64,000 bases of DNA from Mangifera indica (GCF_011075055.1 NC_058154.1:5443501-5507500); one strand, 5' to 3'; positions 24,457 to 36,300 are shown, counted from the stretch's first letter. Numbers and translations: made by a program. The notes: generated by a model from the sequence alone, not told the origin.

Positions 24457-24898
24457 AAATAATAATCTTAAAATGAATGAAAGACTGAACTATTTAAATG
24501 AATTAACATATGTTTAGCCCATTACATCAAATAAAATAAGTAATACATGACCTGCATAATCTTAATGTGTGTGCATGGGCCTTTCAGTCTTAATGCTTGT
24601 ATAAGCTTGGTCCACCTTGTTGTTAGCCAGCATGCCTCCTTTAGACTCTTGACAAACTAGGATAAGGTTTACAAGACCCTGATTCTCATTTGAGCCCAAA
24701 TTTATTTGTTTCATAATATTTGATGCATATAAAGTAAATATGTTTTGAATCAGCTCATTAAACACCTCACACATCCTTTCGCTCTTGTTCTTCTCATTGG
24801 ACCTTTTTGTATGCACAATAGATCCCTTACACTTGAATTGCCACCCATATTCTTAACATTCCCACCATACTTAACCAAAACAACAAAAAGGTTCCCAG

Positions 24899-24904
24899 CA
24901 CGTG
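24899..24904. promoter_or_regulatory. G-box-like CACGTG in PP2A upstream region
   Basis: A palindromic CACGTG lies 316 bp before the start codon of the PP2A B' gene. This is the core recognised by plant bHLH/bZIP factors. A single hexamer is weak evidence; no clear TATA box could be fixed near it. Confidence 0.25.
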
Positions 24905-25220
24905 TAAAAGCAGCCAATTTCAACAACCAAATTGAAAATTATCTTTCTTCCCGTAATCGTCCCCCGCTTTCCTCACTACCACTGTATGTATCGTGTATAT
25001 CAAAAATCAGATATTCATTCTTTGTTTCTTCTGTAATTCCTCTCTCACATTCACTACAAATTAATTCCTGCTTAATTATTGAGTCATAAAATTGATGCAA
25101 TAGCTTTGGCTTTGCTTTCTTATTATTCCATGCACGCCGATCTGTCGAGTTTCATTTACTCCACCCACTCACAATCCAAGAACATTAGTGTGTTATTGGT
25201 TTTAGAAACTACGGTTTTCG

Positions 25221-28200
25221 ATGTTGAAGAAGATCATGAAAGGGCGAAAGCCCTCCAAATCCGATCCTAACGATTCCTCTCTGTACGGATTCAATCAGCC
25301 CGGTGGTCGAAACCCGGGCCTAAATGTGGTAGTAAATCACGCCTCTCGGGTCGGACCGGGTCAACAGACTACAAGCCCGGGTGGGGCAGGGATGTTGTCG
25401 ACTCCGCCACCAATGGGTAACATTGAAGCGCTGCCGCTTTTTCGTGACGTGCCAGTTTCTGATCGGCAGAATTTGTTTTTGAAAAAACTTCAAGTTTGTT
25501 GTTTTATATTAGACTTTTCGGATACTTTGAAAAGTGTTCTTGAAAAAGAGATTAAGAGACAGACATTACTGGAGCTTGTTGATTTTATTCAATCTGGGTC
25601 AGGTAAAATCACTGAGACTTGCCAAGAGGAGATGGTTAAAATGATTTCGATTAATTTATTTCGATGTTTGCCTCCAGCCTCGCATGAAAACACCGGGCAA
25701 GAAGCGGCTGATCCGGAAGATGAAGACCCATATTTAGAACCCTCTTGGCCTCATTTGCAGCTTGTTTATGAGTTGCTTTTGAGATATGTTGTGTCTTCTG
25801 ATACAGATACTAAGATTGCCAAAAGGTATATTGATCATTCGTTTGTGTTAAAATTGCTTGATTTGTTTGATTCTGAGGACCCACGAGAAAGAGAGTATTT
25901 GAAAACAATTTTGCATCGGATTTATGGCAAGTTTATGGTTCATCGTCCCTTTATTAGAAAGGCAATTAACAATATATTCTATCGATTTATATATGAGACT
26001 GAGAGGCATAGTGGTATGGGTGAGCTTTTAGAGATTCTTGGCAGTATAATTAATGGATTTGCATTGCCGATGAAAGAAGAGCATAAGTTGTTTCTTGTTC
26101 GAGCACTTATACCGTTACATAAGCCAAAACCTGTTGCTTTGTATCATCAACAACTGTCTTATTGTATTACTCAGTTTGTTGAAAAGGATTACAAGCTAGC
26201 AGACACGGTCATTAGAGGGTTGTTGAAGTACTGGCCTGTGACGAATTGTCAGAAGGAAGTTCTCTTTCTTGGAGAACTTGAGGAAGTGCTAGAAGCTACG
26301 CAGGCTGCTGAATTCCAGCGCTGCATGGTTCCTCTTTTTAGACAGATTGCCCGCTGCCTTAATAGCGCTCATTTTCAGGTATGGGAATACCTCTTAACTT
26401 TTTAAGACCTTCCATTTTTTTGTATAGTCATGATTTTTGGGTTTCTGATGTTTTTCATTTGGAATCATCTTCATATTTTTTGGATATTCTTTCTGGCAAT
26501 ATGTGGAATTTTTGCTGCACAACAACTTATTGGACTGAAAATTATGAAAATCTTTGCTTAAATTTTACCATTGTTTTACATTTAAGATTAATGTTGATAC
26601 TGCCGGTGAAGGTGGTTATGATACTTATTTTTGAATGAAACAAACTTGTTTCTTGATTAAAATTCAATCAGCTCTCATGAATTAATAATTTTTTTTTTTT
26701 TGGAAAATTTCGTACAATGAGTTTCATAGTAGTTTTTTTAAGTCTCCACAAGTTTGATAAACTTTATAGATAATTATAAGATTTAAGGTTTGATTTGAAA
26801 ACTTATGGGCCAGGTTTTGGTTTGCTTATTCATTCAAGTTTGCAGTCTGAGTATAATATTTTGTAATGTGCTGGTTCTCTCTAGGAGAAGTTCACAGTCT
26901 ATGCATTTTGATTTCTGTATTTTTACATTAGTTGCTAATTATGGTGAAGAGTTTTTATATACTGTAACTGGAGTCTAACTCTTTAGCATATGCGCATTAG
27001 TGCTTGTGTTTCTGCTGACATTGATTTGGCTGTCCCCTTATTTTTAAGATTATCTTTTAGATTTTTTAGATTCTGGTTGTCAGGATTATTAGAGTTCATT
27101 GAGATTCTTAAGATACCAAATGAGTGCTTATGGTAGGTTAGCAAGTAGTGAAGAGAGAGAAAAGTTTTTATTATGGGAAATAGAGGGGAACATTTGTGAA
27201 GAAACCAATTGGGAGAGGATTTGATATAAAAGGTAAAATTTTAAACTATATTCAAATCTTTTTTACATAAGGTGGGGAACATGTCTTTGATAGCCAATTT
27301 TGTCATTTAATTTTTTATTTTAGTAATTATTTTTTGACGTTCACATATGCAATGGTTTTAACATTTGATCTCATAGATTCAAGTATTTACGTAACTTTTA
27401 TAGCCTCACTTTGACTGTTGAATGTTGGAAGTCTAAACTATTGTCAACAAAAAACAAGGTTGGTGGGTATCTATTTGTTGGTATTGTCTGTCAGTCATTT
27501 ACTGTTAATAAATGCTTCCTTTGCCTCATTATTTTGTTTGAAATGTAGGATGAGACATGAGAAGCATAAAAGTATAATCCGATTATAGTACCTATGTGAG
27601 CTCATTCGATTTCCTATTCACAAAAGATCTATAGTTACAGTGGAATCCTACCTTAAAAATTTGTTTCATTTTCCTGAGTTAATTAATCTTCTCTCTGTCT
27701 TTATTTTTTGGGGGGGTTTTACTCTTTCCTCGTCCATTTATTTATTTTTCCCTTCAAGTTATTTTAGTCCAAGTCCAAGCCGTCACGTATGGGTGAAGAA
27801 ACAATGTCTTTCTCTTGTTTAACTTTATTTCTCCTTTTTTATTTAATTTATCTCTTTATTGTAAAGTAGCTTTATTTATTAATTTATTTTTGGATTTGGG
27901 GCATATTATATCTGGAAAAGCTCTCTCCAATTTGAAGAAGTATCATTGCTAATCAATTCTCAATTTGTTTTACTATTCTAACTATATGATTCACAGTCAA
28001 GATGTCAGTCATTTGCCTCTATTTTTCCTAATGCTATCATTAAAGCATCCTGTTCTTTTTCTTACCAGTTTTCTAGATTTTTTTTCAGTCATTGTTTTAT
28101 TTGTTTCAGTAGTTCAGTATGCATCTTTTAATGCGATTGGAGTCAACACATATGGATTTATGATATCAAGTTCAAATTAAAATTCAAAGAAAATGATTAC

Positions 28201-31200
28201 ATACATAGACTTAATGAGAAGATTTTTAAGCCATCAACTAACCTCAAATCGAATTTTTAGGAGACATCTGAACTAACATAGACAACTGTAAAAGCACAAA
28301 TACAATAAGGTTGAATAGCAGATAAGAACATAGACATATAAATTTTAATTTTTATGATTCTCTCTTCATGCTTTTGACATTTCTATTGCCAATTTATCCT
28401 TCTATGAAGACCATTGCTCCAATGAAGTAACCTGACCACTATTATCATGATATGCATAGCTCTCAAAGCATTTAAATTCATTTATATGATACTCCCATTA
28501 GATGGCCTTACATTTCTCTCACACTAAGGTTAATGTAAAAGACAAGCAGTTTTTTTTTTTTTTTTGACTTAATGTTTCTGGTTGGCAGAAGATGAACTAG
28601 GTACAATTGGCAAACGTATCTGTAGATTTCCAAAACAAAATACTATTACACATATTCTAATGTGCTTCATTCTAAGTTCCCTAAGGTTAATCGAGGCATA
28701 TCCATCTCTTTGTTTTGATAAATGATATCTTGCTCCTCTGTATGGTGCAATGAGTCTGCTACCAATACCATTTCATAGGTGACATCAACAACATGATAAC
28801 AAAACATGTAAAGAATGAAAAACAAAACAAGAAATTGAAAAAGAAAATGAAGTTACAAAAGTTAAAGTCATTTTAGAAGAAAAAAAATTAAAATAAAAAA
28901 AAATTGAACATTTGAAAGAAACATGCTTCTCCCTTGATACATTATGGATTAGAGGAAAGAAATTGGTAATAGACTACGAAAGATTGAAGAAAGGGAAATA
29001 TTAAGTGATAGCATTTATTAACTTGAGAAGAAAAGAGTATTTCTACCGAAAAGCTCTAGTTCATGATTACCAGACAAGAATTTATCAAAATAGCTAGAAA
29101 TAAAATTAAAATTTCTTGCTTATATGATTCTATGTTAATGCTTGTAAAACACTAGGCATTTAAACTGATATAAACAATAAAATTAGCATATTTTGCACCA
29201 TGGATTGTGATGGGTACCTGAGGAACGAACAGGGCGTTTAAGCGAACTTCTCCCTCCTTGGGAGCCTTGCAGGCCTGGTCTCTTGCTAGTTAAACAAGTG
29301 TCCTGAGAGTTCTGTCGATTTCTTCCTCAATGTAACAGTGTAATGAGAAACAGAGGCATGAAAGTAAAGATTATTACTATTGCAATGAATTTGTTTCGCA
29401 CGTAATCAAACTAGTACTGCATTCCCATTGTATCACATTACAAATCAATGCCAACTGTGAGGTTCAGATTTCAGTTAACACTCTTACAATAATGTATCTC
29501 AGTGGTAAACAAAACAAAGCAAACAACACAAAAGATTTAATAAAAGCAAGCAATCGGGCCACAGACCAAATTCACTCCAGCTTTTGAGAGGCTGGTTCTC
29601 TCCCCCTATTCTTTCCTTTCTTTTTCCTTCCCCTCTTCCTCTCTCACCAGGTTCTTAATATTTGACTCCTTGCTGTAGCTCCACCAATCCTCGCATGCCA
29701 GCTCAGCTTCTAACATCTCCAGAGCGCCTTCTTTTCCCAGCACATCCCCATACTTTTGCTGCATGTCTGCTGCTTTAACTGCTACTGGGATGCTGCCATC
29801 TGGAGGTCCTGTGGGCTGCCCACCAGAGTTATCATCGGCACTGCTAGCATCAGATTTAGAATTACAGCCTTTAGCTCCCACAGTGAGCTCTCCAATGCCG
29901 TTATTAATGTTACTGTCTGTTAATTCCTCAGCTTGTATCTTCAGCTTTGCCTTCCTGCCTCTTCTTTTCTTCTTCACGTATACTCGAGCCCTAACAGATT
30001 GTTACCATAGATAATATTTAGGCCATAAGGTCGAGGAAATGGCATGAAAATTTCACAAAATGTGTTAATATTTGTGTTGGTAGGTTCCAAGCTTTTGTAC
30101 ACTTTCAATTAGTAGGGTATGGAGACTGCTATTGTATGGTAAACAAGACAACTTCATGCTTTATTTATAAACTTGGGCATAGAGTTGGAGAGCAAGTAAT
30201 TAGGTGCTAAATGCCCTGATAGTGTAAGGGTTATAACTACATACTGATAAAGCACTCATCAGAAGGGTCCATTCCTGCAAGCACATAATGAGGAAGAAGA
30301 GTGAGGAGGCAGGAGCAGGAGCTGAATTTAAAGGGAAAAATAAGAAGAATCGGGAAGCAGCTGGAATTATTGAGAAGGGACGAGAAGAAGCTGGAGCCAC
30401 TGAGGAAGGTCAAGAAATTTCCAGCAACCCCACTTGCATGAGCAGGAAAATTCTAGCACCCCACTTGCATGACAGATGGCTGCTCTGGATTGGTGGCCTG
30501 TGCAGAATTAGTTAGCAAAGATGAGTATAAAATGGTGTGAAGATGAGAAGGGAAGGAGGAAGTTTGGTATTTGAATTCTTGGAGGGAGCTGGCCTCTTGA
30601 ACTGCCAGAGGAGTCTTGTTTAGGCTATGTTTTTGCTGATTCTTCTTTCTGTTATTTCTGGAATAGCTCAGATTTTAGTCTCTGTTCATTTTACATTAAT
30701 AAACATATATTCAGTGCACTTCCATAGCAAAATTCCTTAGCACTATTCACCGTTATTGTTGTAATTATGTTGTGTTGCTTCCTTTTGATTTGAATTGTGA
30801 GGGGAACCCATCACATAACAGAATATATTTGACACTTCATAGAAGGATTTAAACCATGAGAAGGGATGAATTCATTCTATGCCTTCTAGGTCATTCCAAA
30901 AACTAAATCATGTGGGGTTATACAGGATATTTTGGTGTAGTTTTGCATTTTCTTTTAGCGTCTTCTACTTTAAAGTGGTTACTCCTTTTTAGTTCTCTAA
31001 TGATGTAGTTACTGGTCTTTGGTGCTCATGATTTTGGCCTCAATTTTTTCATCATATGTATTTTGTGCTACCCCGTTTGATAACAGGCTAAGAAGAATAC
31101 CATAGTTGACTCATTGTCTTTCCTATTCTGCATTAAGTATTCCTATTTGCCATTTGTAAGGACACATTCTTGATTATCTTATGTGAAGGATTGATAGATT

Positions 31201-32407
31201 GCTATTTCTTCCCAATAAATATTTAATGTGCTTATTTCTCTTTTGGTAAAATAATGTGCTTATTTCTTTATTGGTCACTATTTGAGTCCTTAAGAAAATT
31301 CCTGTGACTTTGTTGACCTCCTTTATATCCCAATCATTTAGCTCAGTTAATAAGAGGGTTATCTTACACTATTCATCAACATTGTATTTAAGATGATAGT
31401 CCATCTGTAGTGCTATTGTCTTTTTTATACCTCAATCATTAAATGCTGTTTCTTTGGACTGGAAGGATTGCTCTGGAAGAGTATGAGGAAACTATTTTCT
31501 TGATGAGATCCTTGATGTTAGTGGCTAGGTTTGGAATTGTTTGTTTTTTATGGCCTCAGTAGGTATGTTTGAGCATGCCAATATTTTATGTTCTCCAGAG
31601 AAGTCTTTATTTACTTGGCCAGAATGATGATAAAAAGTAAATCTAACCTGCCTTAATGGATCTTGTATCATTTGTATAATGTTGTCTTACGTAATGCGAG
31701 TGCATTGAGCCAGACTTTGAAATAATGATATTGGATGTACCCTTCAAATGTTTGGAGGAAGGAATCATAATTGGACATGTGCTTCACGCTTATGTTATTG
31801 CAGTTGACTGTGATGAAAGTGTTCTTGAGGAATATATAGTTGGATATTTTTTTAACCTGCCCCTAATAAATGTGATGCAGTTTAATGCTGCATATCTTTC
31901 AATATTATCTTCTTCACAAACATTATCAAATGTTTTTGAGGATTTTTTTCCGAGGTTGAGGTTTCAGCTTCTATGTGTAACATTTAGAAGTCTGGGCACT
32001 GGATGTAGTATGATAAAATTTACTCATGAATTTTGTAGTTAATAGTTTTCTTTAAATTTTGGCTTTGTTGCTTTTCTCTGCAGGTAGCAGAACGAGCCCT
32101 TTTTTTGTGGAATAATGAGCACATTGTGAACTTAATCGCCCAAAACAGGAATGTCATATTACCTATGGTATTTGAGGCATTGGAGAAGAATACTCAGTCT
32201 CATTGGAACCAGGCAGTTCATGGGCTGACTGTCAATGTTCGGAAGATGTTCTTGGAAATGGATACAGAATTGTTTGAAGAGTGCCAGAATCATCATAAAG
32301 AGAAGCAGTCGAGGAGCAAAGAGATGGAAGAACAGCGAGAGTTGACATGGAAGAGACTGGCTGATGTGGCAGCCGAGAGAGGAGGAGATGACATGGTTAC
32401 AGCGTAA
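25221..32407 (+). CDS. PP2A 57-kDa regulatory subunit B' (B56), alpha/beta clade
   Basis: Regulatory subunit that directs the PP2A A/C core phosphatase to its substrates. Coding exons are 25221-26378 (386 codons) and 32084-32407 (107 codons plus TAA); the GT-AG intron of 5,705 bp falls between HFQ and VAERAL. The predicted protein is 493 aa, normal for plant B' alpha/beta. The N-terminus [13 protein letters not shown] and the spacer with NVVVNHASR resemble Arabidopsis B' alpha and beta. The B56 HEAT-like core follows without a break: [71 protein letters not shown], and in exon 2 [13 protein letters not shown] and [10 protein letters not shown]. The ATG at 25221 is chosen because it gives the conserved start; the frame is intact. 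Holoenzyme role is by family knowledge. The intron hosts transposon relics, including antisense ones. Confidence 0.97.
28370..28800 (-). pseudogene. PIF/Harbinger transposase remnant, antisense in PP2A intron
   Basis: The minus strand reads YHVVDVTYE, then (shifted frame) [36 protein letters not shown], a [15 protein letters not shown] block, and lower down a [18 protein letters not shown] tail. This is the order of the C-terminal half of the DDE_Tnp_4 (HARBI1-type) transposase: YYLVDAGY, APYRGxRYHL, NxxELFNxRH, RNVIERxFGxLK, WxxxRDxLA. There are frameshifts and stops, and the N-terminal half with the first catalytic Asp residues is missing. It is inactive. Confidence 0.65.
29606..30014 (-). 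other. GC-richer antisense open frame in PP2A intron, unrecognised
   Basis: A minus-strand frame (29977-29606, extendable to a TTAG acceptor-like site near 29993) encodes a basic start ([12 protein letters not shown]), a Ser/Asp/Gly-rich middle and a helical segment ([18 protein letters not shown], then [10 protein letters not shown]). A good donor (AACCTG before gtgagag) lies near 29652. A second possible antisense exon is about 29340-29222, reading [19 protein letters not shown] and ending at a gtaccc donor. Base composition is clearly less A/T-rich than the intron around it. It may be part of a transposon (it lies between the Harbinger relic and an LTR-like block) or a captured gene piece. 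I do not recognise it. Confidence 0.3.
30217..30815 (+). mobile_element. LTR-like block in PP2A intron, sense orientation
   Basis: A GC-richer block of about 600 bp begins TGATAGTGTAAGGG and ends near GAACCCATCACA. It has the order expected in an LTR: a TATAAAA box (about 30523), a transcribed part, then AATAAA (about 30699) and a short U5-like tail. The plus-strand open frame at 30288-30515 within it is Glu/Gly/Ala-rich and probably not a gene. No partner LTR, primer-binding site or clear target duplication was found, so solo LTR is only the likeliest reading. Confidence 0.4.
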
Positions 32408-33304
32408 TTGATTGTTGAGAGTCAGCTGATGAACCCTAAAACATTGATGGATGGATGATATCAGTGACAATGGTTATGTCCCTACCCATTTTGGTGGTAT
32501 TCTTTGTGTTTTTCCCCCTAAATTTTTCTTTAATTTTTTGATCTCATTAAAGGTATCGGAATACTGCAGCATAAAAAGTATTTAACGAGTATGGAATTTG
32601 TTAGTAATATGCTGCTGATTAAGAATTATTTGTGAAGGATATGTTGCTTTTTTTTTTTTTTTCACTCATTTGTTCCTTCTATGCAGAAAAAAAAATTTTT
32701 GATTGTATTCTCACATAAATTAGAATTATAATTTTCAGATAAATTAGCTGAAAATAAAAAAATTCACATTTGTGGGTATAATTACAAATGGGTGGGTGTT
32801 GATATATTATCATGCAATTAGGTATTGTTTTATCTTTAATTTAAAATCACTTAATCATATATTGATACATTAATAATATATTTAATTGTATATTTAAAAA
32901 TATATGCATATAGTTTAATTATAAAATTTTGTCAAACAACCAATAATAGTTCTTTGTCCCTCTCAATATACATATACAATTATTTTTGGGTAAATAGAAG
33001 TGCATATCAACAAAAAAGCGATAGCAGTTACAAAAGGAGAACCCGAAAAAAACCAAAGCTCCTCCTACCTATTGGGTGGACAACAAAACAATGGCAAACA
33101 GGGCCAAGCCTCAACAACCAAGCTAAAGACGACAACTTTCCTCTTAAAACCTATCAAAATTCCTGCCATAATAGAGTTCAAGAGGAGAGACTAAACTTAT
33201 CTAACTAACCCAAATTTACATACATGAGTGTAAGTAGACTTGTCTACCAAGTAAAAACTATACAAAATTTTCCAAAATAAGTACAAAAAGTACGAATCTT
33301 TGTT
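32408..33304. other. PP2A 3' UTR and A/T-rich spacer
   Basis: The first 150-250 bases after TAA are presumably the PP2A 3' UTR. Very A/T-rich sequence follows. The segment about 32985-33200, read on the minus strand, has the feel of the 3' untranslated end of a plant LINE (GGTTTTTTTCGGGTTC...TTTGTAACTGCTAT...TATTTACCC), but this is only a likeness. The overlapping plus-strand open frames there are not credible genes. Confidence 0.4.
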
Positions 33305-33389
33305 ATAGAGAATAGGATTTGAACCCACACCCTTCCTGACCAGAACCAGAACCATAATTTGGCGCCTTAGGCTAACCTAACCATCTCTA
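33305..33389 (-). pseudogene. tRNA-Leu-like relic
   Basis: The minus strand resembles a class II plant tRNA-Leu. The ends TAGAGA and TCTCTA can pair. A D-arm/A-box region reads GGTTAGCCTAAGGCGCC (normally GGCCGAGTTGGTCTAAGG), then a GGTTCTGG arm that seems duplicated, a variable arm, and a B-box region GTGGGTTCAAATCC. The length of 85 nt suits tRNA-Leu, but the anticodon arm is altered, so it is a pseudogene or the head of a tRNA-derived SINE. Confidence 0.6.
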
Positions 33390-34284
33390 CTTAATATCTA
33401 TATACAATTCCATTTATTCAACTTTCCTCTTTATCATATTTTTTGTTCACCCTCAATATTAATAGATGTTAGTGTTCTTAGATGTTTGAGTTTTCCGTTG
33501 TTGTTTCTTCAAATCTCACTTGATTTTCACTCAACATTAAAAAAAGGTCAAGCCTTGCTATTTAATTCTTAAATTGCATAAAATGGATGATTAAATGATT
33601 GTGCTACTAAAATTTTTCAATATTTGAATGAATTATACAATAGTTAGAAAATTTAGTTTAGGACTGAATATGATACTTGTTCTGATGATTGGGTTGTGAA
33701 TGTCACTGAGATAATGATAGTTGAAGCCTATTTGTATGATATTGAATTAGGTTTTTTTTTTGGTTGAGTTGTAAAATAGTCAAAATACTATGCATTTCAT
33801 CACTTGGCGAAAGTTACCTAGTTAGCTTATGTAGATAAAGATTTGGCTATGAACTGGTTTGGCATAAAAAATTATAATTTTAGGTGTCCAGGTAATTTTC
33901 CACTGGGAAATTATATTAAATACCCTTTTTACCCCTCTATTAAGCAAAAATACTCATTTTTCCTATTCTTAAGCAAAAATACCTAATTTTTCTTTTCCTA
34001 AGCAAAAATGCCCTAAAACTTTTTTAAAATATCAAAATAACCTTTTACCACATCTATATAAACCATCTCACTCACTTTTATTATACACACTTCTCTTATC
34101 ACTCAAATACTCACTCTCACTCTCATTTTTACTCAATATCAATTAATACGAGTTCGTTTGAACAGAAAAAGTTCGTATTTTTTAATTCGAATCGAAAAAA
34201 GTCAATTCGTGAAAAAAATATATTTATACGAATCTTAACTCAAAACTTAATTTTATTTGTTAAATCTAGTTTGTATGTCATGTA
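33390..34284. other. Spacer before the tandem array
   Basis: A/T-rich. It contains three imperfect 28-bp repeats of TTAAGCAAAAATRC (about 33942-34020) and, at about 34050, a TATA-like CTATATAAACC followed by a pyrimidine-rich CTCACTCTCACTCTC tract, which together look like an old promoter. If so it could have served the MULE transposase gene about 2.3 kb downstream. No gene is seen. Confidence 0.4.
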
Positions 34285-36300
34285 AAGGGGGTATTTGAAT
34301 ATTAGATAATAATATAGAGGTTAAATGAAATGTTAGAAAAATATGAGGGGCATTTTGATAGTATACAATATATAAAAGATTTAAATAATATGTTAAGAAT
34401 AGATAGGTATATTTTGATACAAGACAACATAAAAGGATGTTAAATGAAAGGTTAGATAATTATAGGGGGTTAAATAAAATGTTATAAAAATAGGAGGGGT
34501 ATTTTGATATTAAACATTGTAAGAGCATTATAAATGAAATGTTAGGTAATTATAGGGGGTAAAATTAAATATAAAAAATATGGGGGGTATTTTGATACTA
34601 CATAATACATAAAAGATTTAAATAATAGGTTAAGAATAGATAGATGTATTTTGATAGAAGACAACATAAAAGGGTGTTAAATGAAAGGTTAGATAATTAT
34701 AGGGGGTTAAATGAAATATTAAAAAAAATATAGGGGTATTTTGATATTACATAATATACGAAAGATTTAAATAACATTTTAAGAATAAATAGATATATTT
34801 TGATAATAGAGAACATACGAGGGTATTAAATGAAATATTAGATAAGTATGGGGCTAAATGAAATGTTATAAAAATATGGGGGTATTTTGATATTAAACAT
34901 TGTAAAAACGTTTTAAATGAAATGTTAAGAATAGATAGATACATTTTGATATAAGATAATATACAAGGTTGTTAAATAAAATGTTAGATAGTTATAGGGG
35001 GTTAAAAAAAATTAGGAAAATATAGGGAATATTTTGATATTAAATATTGTAAGAACATTTTTAATGAAATGTTAAGAATAGATAGATGCATTTTGATACA
35101 AAATATCATACAAGAGTGTTAAATAAAATATTAGATAATTATAGGGGGTTAAATAAAATATTAAGAAAATATAGGGGGTATTTTGATATTAAATATTGTA
35201 AGAATGTTTTTAATGAAATGTTAAGAATAGTTAGATGCATTTTGATACAAGATATCATACAAGAGTGTTAAATAAAATATTAGATAGGCCAAAGGACTAT
35301 TTCCCACCCAAGGTATGCTGCAATGTCAAGTATCTCCCCTTTATTTATAATAACACTAAATGTCCATCCATCAGTAGTTAAAATTAACGGCAGTAAAGGT
35401 AAAATCGTCATTTTCTCTATAATATTAAAAATAAACTAAAATATAATCTCTTTTTGCCCCCCTAAACTTTAAAAACTAAAAGTTTCCCCCGACCTAAGTT
35501 TTAAAAAATGGCAGTTTCACCCTAGGGTTTCGTTTTGAAATCTCCTGCTCCATTGTTGGCGGCCTCTCCCTCCCGAAGCATCCTCTCCCTTTGACGGTCT
35601 CTTTCCTCCCATTTGGAGGCTTGATCGATGTCAGACGCCTGATCTTCGTCTTCCCAGAGGTCTTCTTCTGGGAAGGCGATTGTCTTCTCAGCTTCGTCTT
35701 CGTCTAGGAGGACAAAAAACTTCATCTTCCAATGCTCTTCGGACGTCGATCGAGTGTCCAAATGGGAAGAAAGAGATCGACAGAAGGAGAGGATGCTTCG
35801 GGAGGGAGAAGCCACCAACAATGGAGCTGGAGATGACGTCAGAGATTTCAAGATGAAACCCTAGGGTGAAACTACCATTTTTTAAAACCTAGGCTGGGGG
35901 AAATTTTTAGTTTTTAAATTTTAAAGGGGCAAAATGAGATAAAATTTCAAGGGGTTAGGGTTCCGTTAATTTTAACTGCTGATGGGTGGGTATTTGGTGT
36001 TATCATAGATAAAGGGGGGACACTTGACATTACAGCATACCTTGGGTGGGAAATAGTCCTTTGGCCTATTAGATAATTATAGGGGTTAAATGAAATATTA
36101 AAAAAATATAGGGGGTATTTTGATATTAAATATTACAAAAACGTTTTAAATGGAATGTTAAGAATAGATAGATGCATTTTGATACAAGATAACATACAAG
36201 AGTGTTACATAAAATGTTAAATAATTATAGGGGGTTAAAAAAATATTAGAAAAATATGAGGGGTATTTTGATATTAATAATTGGAAAACTGTTTTAAATA
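34285..36300. repeat. 148-bp-period tandem array (59 + 89 bp sub-units)
   Basis: ATTTTGAT recurs at 34352, 34411, 34501, 34589, 34645, 34738, 34797, 34884, 34943, 35031, 35090, 35180, 35239, 36117, 36176 and 36265. Steps alternate near 59 and 89 bp, with one irregular step. Each composite unit carries GGGGGTATTTTGATATTA, GAAATGTTAAGAATAGATAG and TTAGATAATTATAGGGGG blocks. The array is cut at 35287-36066 by a foldback element; taking out that element and one 9-bp target copy restores an 89-bp step. The array ends about 70 bp before the MULE transposase start codon. Confidence 0.9.
35287..36066. mobile_element. 780-bp foldback Mutator-like element (non-autonomous)
   Basis: It is almost one long inverted repeat. 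The left arm begins GGCCAAAGGACTATTTCCCA and the right arm, reverse-complemented, begins the same way, and the pairing runs with few mismatches for over 300 bp towards a central loop near 35640-35745. Flanking 9-bp target duplications are identical (TATTAGATA at 35278-35286 and 36067-36075). Long inverted ends plus a 9-bp duplication define a MULE-type foldback. The minus-strand open frame at 35522-35851 spans arm-loop-arm and is not credible as a gene, though the loop may hold captured coding sequence (Glu/Asp-rich). Transcripts would fold into a long hairpin. Confidence 0.93.

Larger units (their letters stand above)
23051..25220. other. Intergenic region and 5' flank of the PP2A gene
   Basis: No gene is recognised. 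A minus-strand frame of about 45 codons right after the LTR (about 23051-23180) has no family match I can name. The stretch contains a strong hairpin (23236-23290) and an A/T-rich array (24319-24456). The last few hundred bases before 25221 are the probable promoter and 5' UTR of the PP2A subunit gene. Open frames at 24562-24816, 24745-25089 and 25079-25270 look like chance. Confidence 0.45.

Noticed and set aside
24562..25270. Several short frames on both strands upstream of the PP2A gene
   Set aside because: No family likeness, overlapping each other, and lying in the probable promoter and 5' UTR.
29763..30014. 83-codon plus frame in the PP2A intron
   Set aside because: It is the complement of the better-supported minus-strand frame; composition follows from that.
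33305..33389. Functional tRNA-Leu gene
   Set aside because: The anticodon arm is disrupted by an inserted repeat and the D-arm consensus is degraded.
35522..35851. 109-codon minus frame as a gene
   Set aside because: It runs through one arm, loop and other arm of the foldback element, so it is a product of the inverted repeat.
34285..36300. CRISPR-like or telomere-like array
   Set aside because: Units are 59/89 bp without unique spacers and with no telomere motif; this is an ordinary tandem repeat in a plant genome.
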